Below are positions 17,701-26,610 of a stretch of DNA of 64,000 nt, in pieces. Origin of the DNA: Euglena gracilis. Its lineage: Eukaryota; Euglenida; Euglenophyceae; Euglenales. The DNA lies in NCBI GenBank assembly GCA_039621445.1, contig CP154955.1:50993384-51057383 (forward strand). The letters run 5' to 3'. Within the stretch, counting starts at the first letter, position 1, and each line of letters begins with the position of its first letter. The translations under genes and the position numbers were made by a program. The notes below the pieces were generated by a model, which saw nothing but the letters and a program-made list of their open reading frames with translations, did not search any database and was not told where the DNA came from.

Positions 17701-20388
17701 TGTCCAAGACCCGTCCCATTGAGGGGGATCTCGTGGGTTTCCCAAACCCCCCACGGGTCCACAGGACTGGGCCAACGACACTGAATTATTGGGCACAACC
17801 AACACACCGCCAGGGGGGGGTTGGGTCTCCTCATCGACATCCACTGGGTCCCCCCTGCTGGCAGTGATCATACCTATGCTTTTCACCGGGTTCCAGCCAA
17901 AAAAACTGACTGGGACTGCTGGCTCGTCATCAATTCCGTAGAGAAATTGCAGCCGGATCACTGCCAATTCAGCGGGATCTGGCTCCCAGTCATCATCATA
18001 ACCATGGGCATTCATCACTGCAATTTCTGGGCTCCTCTGACCCAAAAACTGCTGGCTGGTCGGCTGGGCTGGCTCCTGCATGATGGGCTGGGCTGGCTCC
18101 ATGATGGGCTGGGCTGGCTCTTGCATCATGGGCTGGGCTGGCCCCATGATGGGCTGGGCTGGCTGGGCTGGTTCTTGCATGATGGGTTGGGCTGGCTCCA
18201 TGATGAGCTGGGCTGGCTCCATGATGGGCTGGGCTGGCTCTTGCATCATGGGCTGGGCTGGCTCTCGCATCATAGGCTGGGCTGGCTCTCGCATCATAGG
18301 CTGGGCTGGCCCCATGATGGGCTGGGCTGGCTCTCGCATCATGGGCTGAGCTGGCTCCATGATGGGCTGGGCTGGCTGGGCTGGTTCTTGCATGATGGGT
18401 TGGGCTGGCTCCATGATGGGCTGGGCTGGCTCCATGATGAGCTGGGCTGGCTCTTGCATCATGGGCTGGGCTGGCTCTCGCATCATAGGCTGGGCTGGCT
18501 CTCGCATCATAGGCTGGGCTGGCCCCATGATGGGCTGGGCTGGCTGGGCTGGCTCTCGCATCATGGGCTGGGCTGGCTCCATGATGGGCTGGGCTGGCTG
18601 GGCTGGTTCTTGCATGATGGGTTGGGCTGGCTCCATGATGAGCTGGGCTGGCTCCATGATGAGCTGGGCTGGCTCTTGCATCATGGGCTGGGCTGGCTCT
18701 CGCATCATAGGCTGGGCTGGCTCTCGCATCATAGGCTGGGCTGGCCCCATGATGGGCTGGGCTGGCTCTCGCATCATGGGCTGGGCTGGCTCCATGATGA
18801 GCTGGGCTGGCTCCATGATGAGCTGGGCTGGCTCTTGCATCATGGGCTGGGCTGGCTCTCGCATCATAGGCTGGGCTGGCCCCATGATGGGCTGGGCTGG
18901 CTCTCGCATCATGGGCTGGGCTGGCTCCATGATGGGCTGGGCTGGTTCTTCCATCATGGGCTGGGCTGGCTCCATGATGGGCTGGGCTGTTTCTCGCATC
19001 ATGGGCTGGGCTGGCCCCATGATGGGCTGGGCTGGCCCGTGCATGATGGGCTGGGCTGGCCCGTACATGATTGGCTGGGACACTGCAATTTCTGGGCTCC
19101 TCTGACCCAAAAACTGCTGGCCAATTGACTGGGTCGGCCCCTGCATGATGGGCTGGGCTGGCCCGTGCGTAATTGGCTGGGGCACTGCAATTTCTGGGCT
19201 TCTCTGACCCAAAAACTGCTGGCCAATTGACTGGGCTGGTCCTGCGTTTGGCTGGTGCTGGGCTGGCCCCTGCAGAATTGGCTGGGGCTGGGCTGACTCC
19301 TGCGCATCTGGCTGAGCTCTCCCTGCTGCAGCTGGCTGGAGTTGGGCTGGCCCCCCGACTGCTGGCTGGGGCTGGGCTGCCCCCCCGACTGCTGGCTGTG
19401 GCTGGGCTGGCCCTGCGTTTGGCTGGGGCTGGGCCGGCCCTGCGTTTGCCAATGCAATTCCCAATTGAAATTGCAAACGGGCTTCAACTCCCAAACTGTC
19501 GTGGGCAAAAACTTGTTGACTAATTTCTGCTGGCTGTGGCTGGCACTGAGCTGGCGTTGGGCTGGGCTGTGCAATTCCAATCATAAATTGCGACTCAGCC
19601 CCCCTAATTTCCAGACCCCCTGGGACTGAAAATTGTTGAACACCAGCATCACACCTTGCTACTTCGTCGTCTTGCTTGCTGGGCTTCTGGTCCCGTCGGC
19701 CTTCCTCGTTCAATTGATAATATTTCGGTCCTCGGCCAATTGGACTTGTGGCCTCCAGGCCAGGGCCTCGGTCCTCTAGGCCCTCTCGCAGCACCTGGGA
19801 ATTCACAGATGATTCGGTGGGGGTGTCTTGAACCATTGATGGTGGTGGGGCAAGGAAAAAAGAAATTTCTCTTTCTGGCAAAGGCAAAATTGACCCTTCC
19901 GTAATTACCTCCAAAGGGATCATGTCAATTGGATAAACCCCTGCTGAAAACATGTCCACCGGGGACAAAATCACTGCATCAACCTGTGCAACCATGCCCG
20001 AAGACATAGTAAATGCACCAACATCTATGATCATGTGAACGGACATGTTCAAATCACAAACCTCTGCGACCATGTTAACGCGGGACGCCAACCCCGTGTC
20101 CGCCCCCGCGAGGGGGAACCCAGGATCGACCTCCGGCGGCGTAGGATCTTTATTTCCCTCCTCATTTTCAGGGGATCCAACACAAACTCGAATCCCTTCG
20201 GGCTCCATGCATACCCCCCCTTGCATATCCCCAAACATACCTGGGTCACTATCCTTTGTACCCTCGCCCTCTCCCGGTCTTGGTCCGCTTGCCACTCCCT
20301 TGCTTGCAAGACGTATGGGGGAGGGGCCCCATACCCCCCCCTTCCCCGGCTCCAGCCCTTGCCTCTCCACATCTAAAAAAGAGGACAT
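14776..20388 (-). CDS. gag: Element 1 Gag, giant 1,870-codon frame starting in the LTR
   Basis: The frame begins at ATG 20,388 within the 5-prime LTR (MSSFLDVERQ), crosses the LTR/PBS junction at residue 106 and continues. A second ATG, with A from the LTR and TG from the PBS (aacATGG), is an alternative start. Residues about 300-780 are Pro/Gln/Met repeats. About 950-1,200 are coiled-coil-like (E-I-R-S-E-I-Q-Q-L and similar). About 1,463-1,610 are a retrotransposon capsid-like core (P-R-F-S-G, F-E-G-E-W, L-R-R-E-F-G-I-D). The last part overlaps NC in another frame. Retrotransposon Gags are usually 300-600 residues, so this is very large. It forms the virus-like particle. Confidence 0.85.
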   Translation of the reverse strand: MSSFLDVERQGLEPGKGGVWGPSPIRLASKGVASGPRPGEGEGTKDSDPGMFGDMQGGVCMEPEGIRVCVGSPENEEGNKDPTPPEVDPGFPLAGADTGLASRVNMVAEVCDLNMSVHMIIDVGAFTMSSGMVAQVDAVILSPVDMFSAGVYPIDMIPLEVITEGSILPLPEREISFFLAPPPSMVQDTPTESSVNSQVLREGLEDRGPGLEATSPIGRGPKYYQLNEEGRRDQKPSKQDDEVARCDAGVQQFSVPGGLEIRGAESQFMIGIAQPSPTPAQCQPQPAEISQQVFAHDSLGVEARLQFQLGIALANAGPAQPQPNAGPAQPQPAVGGAAQPQPAVGGPAQLQPAAAGRAQPDAQESAQPQPILQGPAQHQPNAGPAQSIGQQFLGQRSPEIAVPQPITHGPAQPIMQGPTQSIGQQFLGQRSPEIAVSQPIMYGPAQPIMHGPAQPIMGPAQPMMRETAQPIMEPAQPMMEEPAQPIMEPAQPMMREPAQPIMGPAQPMMREPAQPMMQEPAQLIMEPAQLIMEPAQPMMREPAQPIMGPAQPMMREPAQPMMREPAQPMMQEPAQLIMEPAQLIMEPAQPIMQEPAQPAQPIMEPAQPMMREPAQPAQPIMGPAQPMMREPAQPMMREPAQPMMQEPAQLIMEPAQPIMEPAQPIMQEPAQPAQPIMEPAQPMMREPAQPIMGPAQPMMREPAQPMMREPAQPMMQEPAQPIMEPAQLIMEPAQPIMQEPAQPAQPIMGPAQPMMQEPAQPIMEPAQPIMQEPAQPTSQQFLGQRSPEIAVMNAHGYDDDWEPDPAELAVIRLQFLYGIDDEPAVPVSFFGWNPVKSIGMITASRGDPVDVDEETQPPPGGVLVVPNNSVSLAQSCGPVGGLGNPRDPPQWDGSWTGSGIEWITHAAAARAAMMVARGAVQIIGPRILQLEQNCGTMQDQVGAMMPFLHMVGQSVEALWQQAEAQASHSLEVSQGLSAMQAVEGPTGQGLQFLRAASDGLGNQIHNLRNDVISEFARVRSEIDGKLQGVGSQRADFTQQLASVCAQHQAELAASEAGHERKMAAILEGHRLAEGQMRAEFETEKEAMFARFSAQFQQVSSICAELREAQSRLSNTVEKRVQALEEWVRSRPRGGEDHGGLTPVLVEIRSEIQQLQGWVHAQPAVDGQREILQNLLAVESGQIRERVEGWLRDVHAQVEAHLQSRLPSVRVAGAGRCGNVGGMMTTGETRTPVTAQPSLQAQASGVPAIRQPSPVMQPVGFGGESPLETQRGFAQPSPMGRIVESISPGGAVREPTPLGVGEADPGEAARQAVDLRTQGYVDEMAQRFRQEREIALGQTASVGILHRDLPTVNSVPPVGQEVPRGGRRLLPPPSVIGSHASDGESEIARPKLILPGAGGRGFCGWSGGAPGNYAENSSFVGSHANQCSQHDDPGRTARVGVTGAAPASQFPFFQTHPINSDVWRRMPRPRFSGLAKDFAKFEGEWEELERVVAETSPLPPSDFVLLQEFKSCLDEATQAKLRLRMKQDAGLTLAGFRQELRREFGIDSLKQHRQSWESVRLSRTGPKGGATLQDWRRYEAEFKLSREEVPERSAGEERKMLFTQMSPSLQEDLMRETARRRVSRPWIRVTFPTRVNGPAVLAEIQAHLGESLPPVHECSSGYVIETPTEAWREKLLAWHGATMDGARVNFTRHEYELSSDDIFEFVAARLRTDEELEITAGHLVWRPIRGTQGRTPNRWRPKQSWCRHLRNGDPRANPPPKGRARDLERNPHPRGDQTKGGILDLVGAPHVGKGIGGVTMTQKLATGIGNQSVSRAERPDGSLYTTIASASGSGKPERKARRGLPRSQPQRGGSPPKGLSRGVTAPRGQAV
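14810..14812 (-). other. In-frame UAG between nucleocapsid and protease
   Basis: The zinc-knuckle frame ends at this UAG, followed by GGGGGT. The same frame then stays open for 21 codons to the first GTG/ATG-like codon of the protease ORF and on through the MTase. A single amber codon between NC and PR is the arrangement of retroviruses that make Gag-Pol by readthrough. Whether that happens here is untested. Confidence 0.7.
14810..15282 (-). CDS. Element 1 nucleocapsid: two zinc-knuckle motifs
   Basis: In the -1 frame relative to Gag. A basic stretch (K-R-K-G-K-G-F-G-K-K) precedes two Cys/His motifs at about 15,031-14,903, both with spacing C-x2-C-x8-H-x4-C (CPTC...H...C and CFTC...H...C). 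The usual retroviral knuckle is C-x2-C-x4-H-x4-C, so the middle loop is longer. The basic flanks fit RNA binding during packaging. The Gag frame also stays open here for about 150 codons but has no cysteine motifs, so a -1 shift somewhere between the TGA near 15,283 and about 15,150 is needed to make NC. A GGGGG run near 15,202-15,206 is one possible site. Confidence 0.75.
18040..19130 (-). repeat. Coding minisatellite in element 1 Gag
   Basis: About 45-48 tandem units of 21 or 24 nt, encoding AQPIMEP, AQPIMGP, AQPMMREP, AQPMMQEP and near variants. Units are grouped into higher-order repeats of about 200-280 nt. Upstream (19,200-19,480) are related G-P-A-Q-P-Q-P units. The reading frame is kept throughout, which implies selection or recent expansion. 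The long plus-strand ORFs over this region are mirror images of the repeat. Confidence 0.95.
20056..20072 (-). promoter_or_regulatory. Primer-binding site of element 1
   Basis: On the minus strand TGGTCGCAGAGGTTTGT follows directly after the 5-prime LTR with no spacer. The TGG start is complementary to a tRNA CCA end. The same 17 bases occur next to the 5-prime LTR of element 3 (29,601-29,617), which supports the assignment. The tRNA is not identified; the CAGAG core is reminiscent of initiator-Met primers. Confidence 0.85.
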
Positions 20389-21381
20389 TTTCAGTAAAAT
20401 TTTCAGTAAAATTGACTGAAAATCCTTGCGCTTTTCAAATTCTATATCCCCTTTTTTCCTTTGTTAAAAAAATAGGCACAATACCTTGGGGGAGGGGACG
20501 GACGAAAGGTTCAAAGTTCGAGGTAGTGTTCGGTCTTCCCCTTAGGCAAACTTCAACTTCTTTTGTCGATTGTCTTGTCTTGACCAATGGCAATGATCTT
20601 GACCAATGACAATGAATCAAACTTGCAGCCAATAATGAATCAAACTCTCAGCCCACAGCCAAATAGATAAACAAAAACAATGGTAAATGGGAAACCCACT
20701 GTGGGAAAGAAATCAAAGGTACACCACTTGCCAACAATGGGGGGTAAAAAATCCTTTTTTTCTCCAACCGCCTTCCAATCCATGGGGAGATGCCCAATGC
20801 ACTTCTGCCACTCTCCCCCCTCTCCAAATGCATTCCTTCACCTTCCTACATTTGGGCATTGGAATTGGAAGTCTAAATTAAGGATACCCCACTGGTTAGG
20901 AAAGGAGCCCATCCAGACGCGCTTCGCATCCCCTAAGGACTTCTCCCTTCCCAACCTTCCCCCCACCACCCCCCACGCTCTCTTCCGTCCCCTACGAACT
21001 CAATGAATCCATCCACATGTACTATGGGCAACAACATGACATCTGCCTCCCTCATCCCCACCCAAGGGATAATCCAACACACTTCACGCCATGGGGATTG
21101 GGGGCAACAAGGGCCTCCTCCCAGGCCTTCATGGACTCCACCCGTGCCCCCCCCCCCCGGAGCCCTTCCCTCAGGCGCTCGACGGGAACAACTCCTGGTG
21201 ATCCCACCCACATTCACGCCAGGCAAACCTTCCCTTGGCATACAACCCAACAGGTCAAGCTGTCCAGGGGAAGAACAACAACAAAAACATACCACAGTAC
21301 GCAAAGCGTCGCCGGCGAGTATCTTTCCCCATCAATGGGGCCGCACTCCGGGCGCATGTGGGTTTCCCGGACCCCCCAACA
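20073..21381 (-). repeat. Element 1 5-prime LTR
   Basis: 1,309 bp and nearly identical to 6,609-7,921. It would contain promoter, transcription start and leader. On the minus strand it also contains the first 105 codons of the Gag frame (20,388-20,073). TAGT follows it at 21,382-21,385. Where transcription starts cannot be seen. Confidence 0.95.
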
Positions 21382-21385
21382 TAGT

Positions 21386-21820
21386 CAGACCCCAAAGACG
21401 GCCCGATGCCTGCGCACTCCCTCGCGGTAAGCCGACCAGGGAGGAAGTGCCACGTTATGCCTTGCTCGCTTAGTGCCGCCTCGCCGGAGTTGGCTGCATT
21501 GTCTCTGACGCGGTGGCCATTTCTTTGCCTGGCCCCCCCCCGCCTCCCCCCTGGCCCCCATTTTCTGATCCAGGGCGTTTTAAGACAAATTTCCCTACAT
21601 GGGTGGGGGGGGCAGGCTCGAAATGTCTTTGCGCTTCGCCCACGGCGTCCCTTCCTCCCCGGCCGGCTTGCCTCGAGGGAGTTCGAGACACCTCGGGCCC
21701 CGCACTTTGCCATTGTGAGGCCAGATTTTGCAATAAAAATAAAGGCGGGGCCAGGGCACACTTTGCCATTGTGAGGCCAGATTTTGCAATAAAAATAAAG
21801 GGGGGCCAGGGCATTTTCTA
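21386..21820 (-). repeat. Flank between element 1 and the DIRS-like element, with a 57-bp direct duplication
   Basis: About 430 bp. It includes two adjacent copies of CACTTTGCCATTGTGAGG plus GCAATAAAAATAAAGG (about 21,703-21,758 and 21,760-21,812), which lie just past the catalytic-Tyr end of the recombinase. They may belong to the terminal repeats of the DIRS-like element. No separate gene was recognised. Confidence 0.5.
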
Positions 21821-22529
21821 AGGCACCTAGGGCACCAAATCTTTGATAGTGGGCCGTAAAAGCATCCACCCCCCTCCACTGGCCAATTTCGCACACTTCT
21901 TTGGCAAAAGCAATGGTATCTGCTTTAATGGCTTTATATGTTTTTTTTTAATGAAATCAGAAGGGGGCTCCCAGGTTTCACAAAGAAACGATTACTGCCA
22001 CATAAGACGGCTTTAAAGGGACTGATTTGGGGGCACTGGGGAATGGAGACAACTCTCTCCCACTTGTGAATATTTGCCCTTTACGTTTGACGTTGATGTA
22101 GGGTGCCCCCCCGAACATGCTGGTGGTTCTTTGGACCTGTGCCAAGTCAGATGATCTGTATAAACAGAGGATACGAGAACAGAAAATGAGTTGTGCACGT
22201 AATGTGCGCATACCAGAGGGCAAGGGGGACTGTGCCAGCCCCAGGCGGATTGGGAGGGGATCCCAGAATGCACTATATTTCTCCAAATTTTTTTCCCAAA
22301 GCCTTTTATAAGGTGCCAACATGGAATGGAACCTTAGGCCACCAAACACAGGGATCAAAAGCATAGCACTGTATGCGTTGCGTGCTTGGGCCTTTGAAAA
22401 TTGAAACAGTCGAGTTAAAGAGTCAACCACTTGGTCCGCGGTGGCTTCAGGGGGCTTCCCATTTTGTCCAAAATAACCCATAAAAGCGTAAAAGCGCTTT
22501 GATAATGCTTTAAACTGGGGTTTCTTCAC
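21820..22529 (-). pseudogene. DIRS-like tyrosine recombinase, decayed
   Basis: Minus-strand frame with a first-arginine box LIFCSRILCLYRSSDLA followed by a Y-I-N-V-K-R-K-G-Q strand. After stops and frame breaks near 21,980-21,900 comes the C-terminal I-G-Q-W-R-G-V-D-A-F-T-A-H-Y-Q-R-F, where the Tyr would be the nucleophile. The H-x-x-R box between them is not legible. DIRS elements integrate with such recombinases instead of DDE integrase and make no target duplication. It overlaps the end of the Dam-like frame upstream by 4 nt. Broken, so inactive. Confidence 0.8.
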
Positions 22530-22858
22530 AGGAAATTGTAAATGGTTGTATTTTGTATTTGATTCCCCTCCAGAATTTGCTTGAGCAAATCATGCAAAGC
22601 AGGGTCCACCTGGGGGGTGGCAATCACCCCCCTGCAATTGGTGAACATACCCATGTAGGGTTTTTTTTTCAGGCAGGGGGTCCCTGGAACTTTCATTTTC
22701 ATTAACTGGGGCCACCGTGTGGCTGAATTCCAGTAGGGGGTGACCATCAAAACTTTTGCCTGTGGAAACATTTTTAATCCGGGGAGAAATTTTTGGATTA
22801 CAGACCAGGGGGGATTTGCACAAAGATCCCCCATGTTGTCCAGTGGACGTTGTAATGC
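22530..22858 (-). pseudogene. DIRS-like element, Dam-like domain second half
   Basis: Encodes L-D-N-M-G-D-L-C-A-N-P-P-W-S-V-I-Q-K-F and K-V-L-M-V-T-P-Y-W, the N-P-P-W catalytic motif and following strand of the Dam-like domain found after RNase H in DIRS elements. The first half lies at 29,828-29,985 on the other side of the 7-kb element 3. The frame would continue across the site if the insertion and one target copy were removed. Confidence 0.85.
22853..22858. other. Target-site duplication TAATGC, left of element 3
   Basis: TAATGC occurs here and at 29,828-29,833, flanking the two LTRs of element 3. Within the DIRS reading frame this hexamer encodes Ala-Leu on the minus strand. Confidence 0.75.
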
Positions 22859-23063
22859 GGACGTCTCAGAATATTCTTTTGTTTTTCTTGAAATCCTCGG
22901 ATTCCCAATTTTCTTGAAATCCCAATTGACCCAAAGACGTAAACACAAATCAATGTGAAGACATAGAATCACAGCCAGCAGTCTGCGAGGGAGAACGTTC
23001 GAATTAGGAATACAGAAATCAGTTCGGCAGTTGGTAAGGTAAGCAGTCAGCAAATAGTTCGCA
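22859..23063 (-). repeat. Element 3 3-prime LTR
   Basis: About 205 bp matching 29,622-29,827. On the minus strand it starts TGCGAACTATTTGCTGAC. The exact other end is uncertain by a few bases because one copy reads TGCGGACGTCTC and the other TGAACGTCTC. Confidence 0.9.
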
Positions 23064-23589
23064 CACGCCCCCCATGCCGGAGGACGCGGCGCCACAGGCC
23101 CTGGACGAAACGGCACCACAACACAAAACAGAATGGCTTTACTGTTTTTCAAGCACTGATAGATGGTGTTCAACACGAATTGTCCACGAAAAAGGTTCAG
23201 AACGACAAATGTAAACACAAAGACAGGTAAGATGTTACTTCCGACGTTCACCGTGGTCCCTTCACTTCGTGGTTGGCTTGCCATTCAAAGGTAAAACAAA
23301 CCTGGACGAAACTCCTCGCATCAATGGCAGGATTGTGACTGAAAGCTTTGAAAGTTTAGATAGCAATCCACCCACGGCGAGGCGGGTTGGTGTCTCCTGA
23401 CCCGAAAAACCATCCAAAAGGCCCCCTGGGGGGCTTGACGTTCCTCCCGCGTGACTGAAAGCACGATCAAAACATTTGGGGGGAGGCCAGGCTGTCTCTT
23501 GAGATGCCAACCCCCATTCACGTTCTGAAACGTCGCAAAACATTCTGAGCGCCTGGTGTAGGATCGATTGTAAATTGCGATCCACACAA

Positions 23590-23774
23590 TAATTTCTGAA
23601 AACCTCATTCATTCTTCCTCCTGGTTGCACAAACGAAGCCACAGGCTCCCATGTACTGCTGCTTGCCCTAAAATTCTCCCACCAAACCAAAAATTTACAT
23701 CCCCCTTGGCATTTGTGCTTCAAAATCTTGTAAACATTGTAAAAACCCAGTTGTGCTTGTTCTTCTTCTGACAT
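23590..23774 (-). pseudogene. Element 3 chromodomain
   Basis: Reads Y-N-V-Y-K-I-L-K-H-K, then F-L-V-W-W-E-N and S-S-T-W-E-P, then a helix with F-R-N-Y-C. This is a chromodomain with its aromatic cage positions (Y, W, W). It lies at the C-terminus of Pol after integrase, as in chromoviruses. Confidence 0.85.
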
Positions 23775-24074
23775 CTGAAGGGGGGTTCCCCTCCCTGGTC
23801 TGGAATGGGAGTGTCACCCTCCACGGGGTTCCCACAACCACATCACCGGTCAAAAGGTCTGGGTCTTCTTCCAAAAGACTTTCTTCATGCAAAGCAACCT
23901 CCCACATTTTGCACAAACCCAAAGAAACATCAATGACCCCTCCCAAAGATGGACTGCTTGCAATTTGCACTGAATTGAACCTCGATTTGAGAACCCGAAA
24001 AGGTCCTTGCCAGGGGGAGGAAAGCTTGGGCCATGATTTGTTTGGCCATCTTTTGTTGTGCACCAAAAACATAG

Positions 24075-24932
24075 TCATCTTCCTGAGTTATTGCTGGTAC
24101 CCTCCGTTTGTTGGCAATCTAAAAATACTTTTTCCTCAATTCTTTGAAATCTCTGGGAAGCTCTTTCTTGAATTTCCATTTGGGTCAAAAGCCAGGAATG
24201 TGTTTCTGGGTTTTTCACCGGTTCTGGGGGTAATTCAAACCTCCAAGCTGGTCTTCCCAAAAACATTTAATGGGGTGACAACATTGTTGTGGTGGAAACC
24301 TGTGAATTCACCAAAAACGTACAATAGGGAATCAATTGAACCCAGTTTTTGTCCTTGGCAGAAAGACTCAAAGCTCTCATGTTCTGCAAAAAAAGTTTGT
24401 TGACTTTTTCAACCAAACCGTTTGACCTGGGGTTCCTGGGTAACGAAAACGACAATTTGACATCTAAAGCCGTAAAATCTGAATCTCACGTCGTTATCAG
24501 ACCTCACAACTGACAGTTTTCCAAAAACAGAAATCCATCGGTCCAAAATACGTCTGAAAACACCTTCTCCGGTTACGGTTTTCTGTGTAGGGATGAATTG
24601 GCAAAATGGGACAAATTGTCGACCAAGGTCAGCACATAGTCAAAACCATTGTAGGGGCACATTTGCACAAAATCCAAACACAAAACTTCATTGCTCACTG
24701 TTGGAATCGGTAAAGAACCCACCTTTCCACGGTCACTGGGACGGTTTTGTTTTGAAAGGGTGCAAATTTCACATGTCAGCACAATGGCCTTGCAAATTTA
24801 CAACATATCTTTCTTCGAAACCTTGGAGTGAAAATGGCTCATAAAAAACAGCAGTGTCCTTTCAGCACCAACGTGGTTGCTTGCCTTGTGACATTCATCC
24901 AAACAAACCTTCAACAAATGAGACGGAAAAAA
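24075..24932 (-). pseudogene. Element 3 integrase
   Basis: Pieces in different frames: the zinc-finger end C-E-I-C-T-L-S-K, then V-L-C-L-D-F-V-Q (first Asp), V-L-T-L-V-D-N, and N-P-R-S-N-G-L-V-E-K-V-N (catalytic Glu). The second-Asp region and several joints are broken by stops and frameshifts. DDE integrases insert the cDNA copy; this one cannot be made intact. Confidence 0.8.
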
Positions 24933-26452
24933 CTATTTTTTTTCCCCTTCACAGTACATTGCCTTGGCAGATCTGAACCAAAACTCATTGTCAATGAAGC
25001 TGGGTTTTGAAACCTCCACTTTTTCCCAAAAAGCCTTCAGTTCTGAATTCAAATAATCCTTTTCAGACCCTTGCACTCCGTGGGACAAACTGAAAACCTT
25101 TTGCAAAAACAGGTCAAGCTGCAAATCCATTTTCTGAAAAGCGTTCCTTGCAGAATCCTCAAAACCAATTTCAAATTTGTTCTCAAAATCAGCCCGAGAC
25201 AAAAAATCGCACAATTCATTTTTGCAACCTGCCACATGAACGATATTCAGTTTGAAATGCTGCAAAAACACACACATCCTTCTCAGCCTTTTGTTTAGGG
25301 GTGGTTCACCCCTCAGAAAAGAGGTGGCTGCCTCATTCTCTGTCATTCACACAATTGGAAGATTTTGCAAAATTCTTGTTTGTGAAGCAATGGTCAGCAC
25401 GCCACTCAAAATTTCCCTTTATCAGGTGGTGTATTTTTTCTTGCCTCACTCCATTTCCAGTTGTAGGGGCCCCAGGGCCTCAACCCCATTTCACTGGGGT
25501 TGTTGTTTTTCAGGGTCCCATCCATCACTTGTTCGAAAATTCTCAGGAATTTGTGTTTCTTGGAGGGTTTGCCACGGAATCAATGCAGAACCACCTCCCA
25601 AATCCGAACTGTCAGTCACCAAACCAATCTCTCCTGAACTCCTGGGGGTACCCAAAACATCGAGGGAAGACAATTTCCTTTTCAAAGCATTCAAAGAAGT
25701 CTCCTCCTTTTCAGTCCACCTCCATTTTACATTCTTTTTCAGAAGATCTGTCAGTGGGGCTGAGTCAAAGCTAAAACCTTTCACCTGTCTGTGGTGAAAA
25801 TTTATTGCCCCCAAAATTCGCCTCAAATCCCTTTCATTCTGAACTCGAAAACTAAAAATTGGTTCAATGTTTCTTTTGTTTGCCTGCCACATTCCCCATC
25901 CCAACGAGAAGCCCAAGTAGTCAATAGTCTGATTCAGAAAAGAAAATTTGCTCAGTTTGATTGTCACTTGGTTCTTTCTGCAAACCACTTTTCCAAAAGG
26001 TACAAATGGTCCTCCTCAGAATTCGCACCAACCCCTTTGTAATCGAAAAAAGAAGCCAGGTGTCCATCCTTCAAAATCTCTCTCACCCTCAAATCCGATT
26101 TTCGTTGGGAGGTTAGGATTTCCATCAACTCCTGAAAAATCCCTGGGGCATTCATCAACCGAAACATCATCCTTTTTGGACGAAAAAACCTCTCTGAAGG
26201 AATGCAAAATGCCGACAAATTTGCTGCTCTTTTTGTGACTGGGATTTGCCAATAACCACTCCTCATGTCCAGGGTACTTTTGAACCGACACTTGACCAAA
26301 CTTTCAATCAGAATTTCCATGTTTAGCAAAAAATCGGCATGTGTCTTGCTTCTGGAATTCAATACTCCATAATGGATGACCATCCTTCTGGTGGTCGACC
26401 CTTTTTTGTTCACCAAAAATGTGGGGCTGCACACCTGGGGGATTTCACCCAC
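24933..26452 (-). pseudogene. Element 3 reverse transcriptase and RNase H
   Basis: RT part: S-P-T-F-L-V-N-K-K, S-T-L-D-M-R-S-G-Y-W-Q-I and F-R-L-M-N-A-P-G-I-F-Q. At the catalytic position the sequence reads F-F-D-Y instead of the family F/Y-x-D-D, so the second Asp is lost. RNase H part: L-V-T-D-S-S-D near 25,620 and V-A-G-C-K-N-E-L-C-D-F-L-S-R-A-D near 25,200. Multiple frameshifts. Confidence 0.85.
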
Positions 26453-26610
26453 TGGGAATTGCTCAATTAACCGACCTTAGCAATTGTTCACACTGAAGGT
26501 CAAATTGTTTTTACTCCTCATGGGACATGGGCCAACACTTTTGCCCCAGGGGTTTACCTTCCCATTCAGGTTTCAGCTCGATGTCCATCAAAACAGGCAG
26601 GGGGGAGGAC

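Larger units (their letters stand above)
6609..21381 (-). mobile_element. Element 1: complete Ty3/gypsy chromovirus with two methyltransferase-like domains
   Basis: A 14.8-kb LTR retrotransposon on the minus strand. Order of parts: 5-prime LTR (20,073-21,381), PBS (20,056-20,072), giant Gag, double zinc knuckle, protease, C5-MTase-like domain, Dam-like domain, RT, RNase H, integrase, chromodomain, a low-complexity 3-prime region, PPT and 3-prime LTR (6,609-7,921). The LTRs differ at only about 8-10 positions plus C-tract length changes, so the insertion is recent. Coding runs in three frames with three apparent -1 shifts and one UAG. It may be active with recoding, or a few single-base deletions (or assembly errors in homopolymers) may have broken it. 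Confidence 0.95.

Noticed and set aside
17821-19128. Plus-strand 435-codon ORF rich in G-W-A-G / G-L-G-W
   Set aside because: Exact mirror of the Gag coding minisatellite on the minus strand. The repeat unit has no stops in several frames, and domains flanking it are on the minus strand.
22526-23284. Minus-strand 252-codon ORF as a single gene
   Set aside because: It is a chimera: its first part is the LTR and 3-prime end of element 3, its second part the DIRS Dam-like domain. The join is an insertion junction, not a fusion gene.
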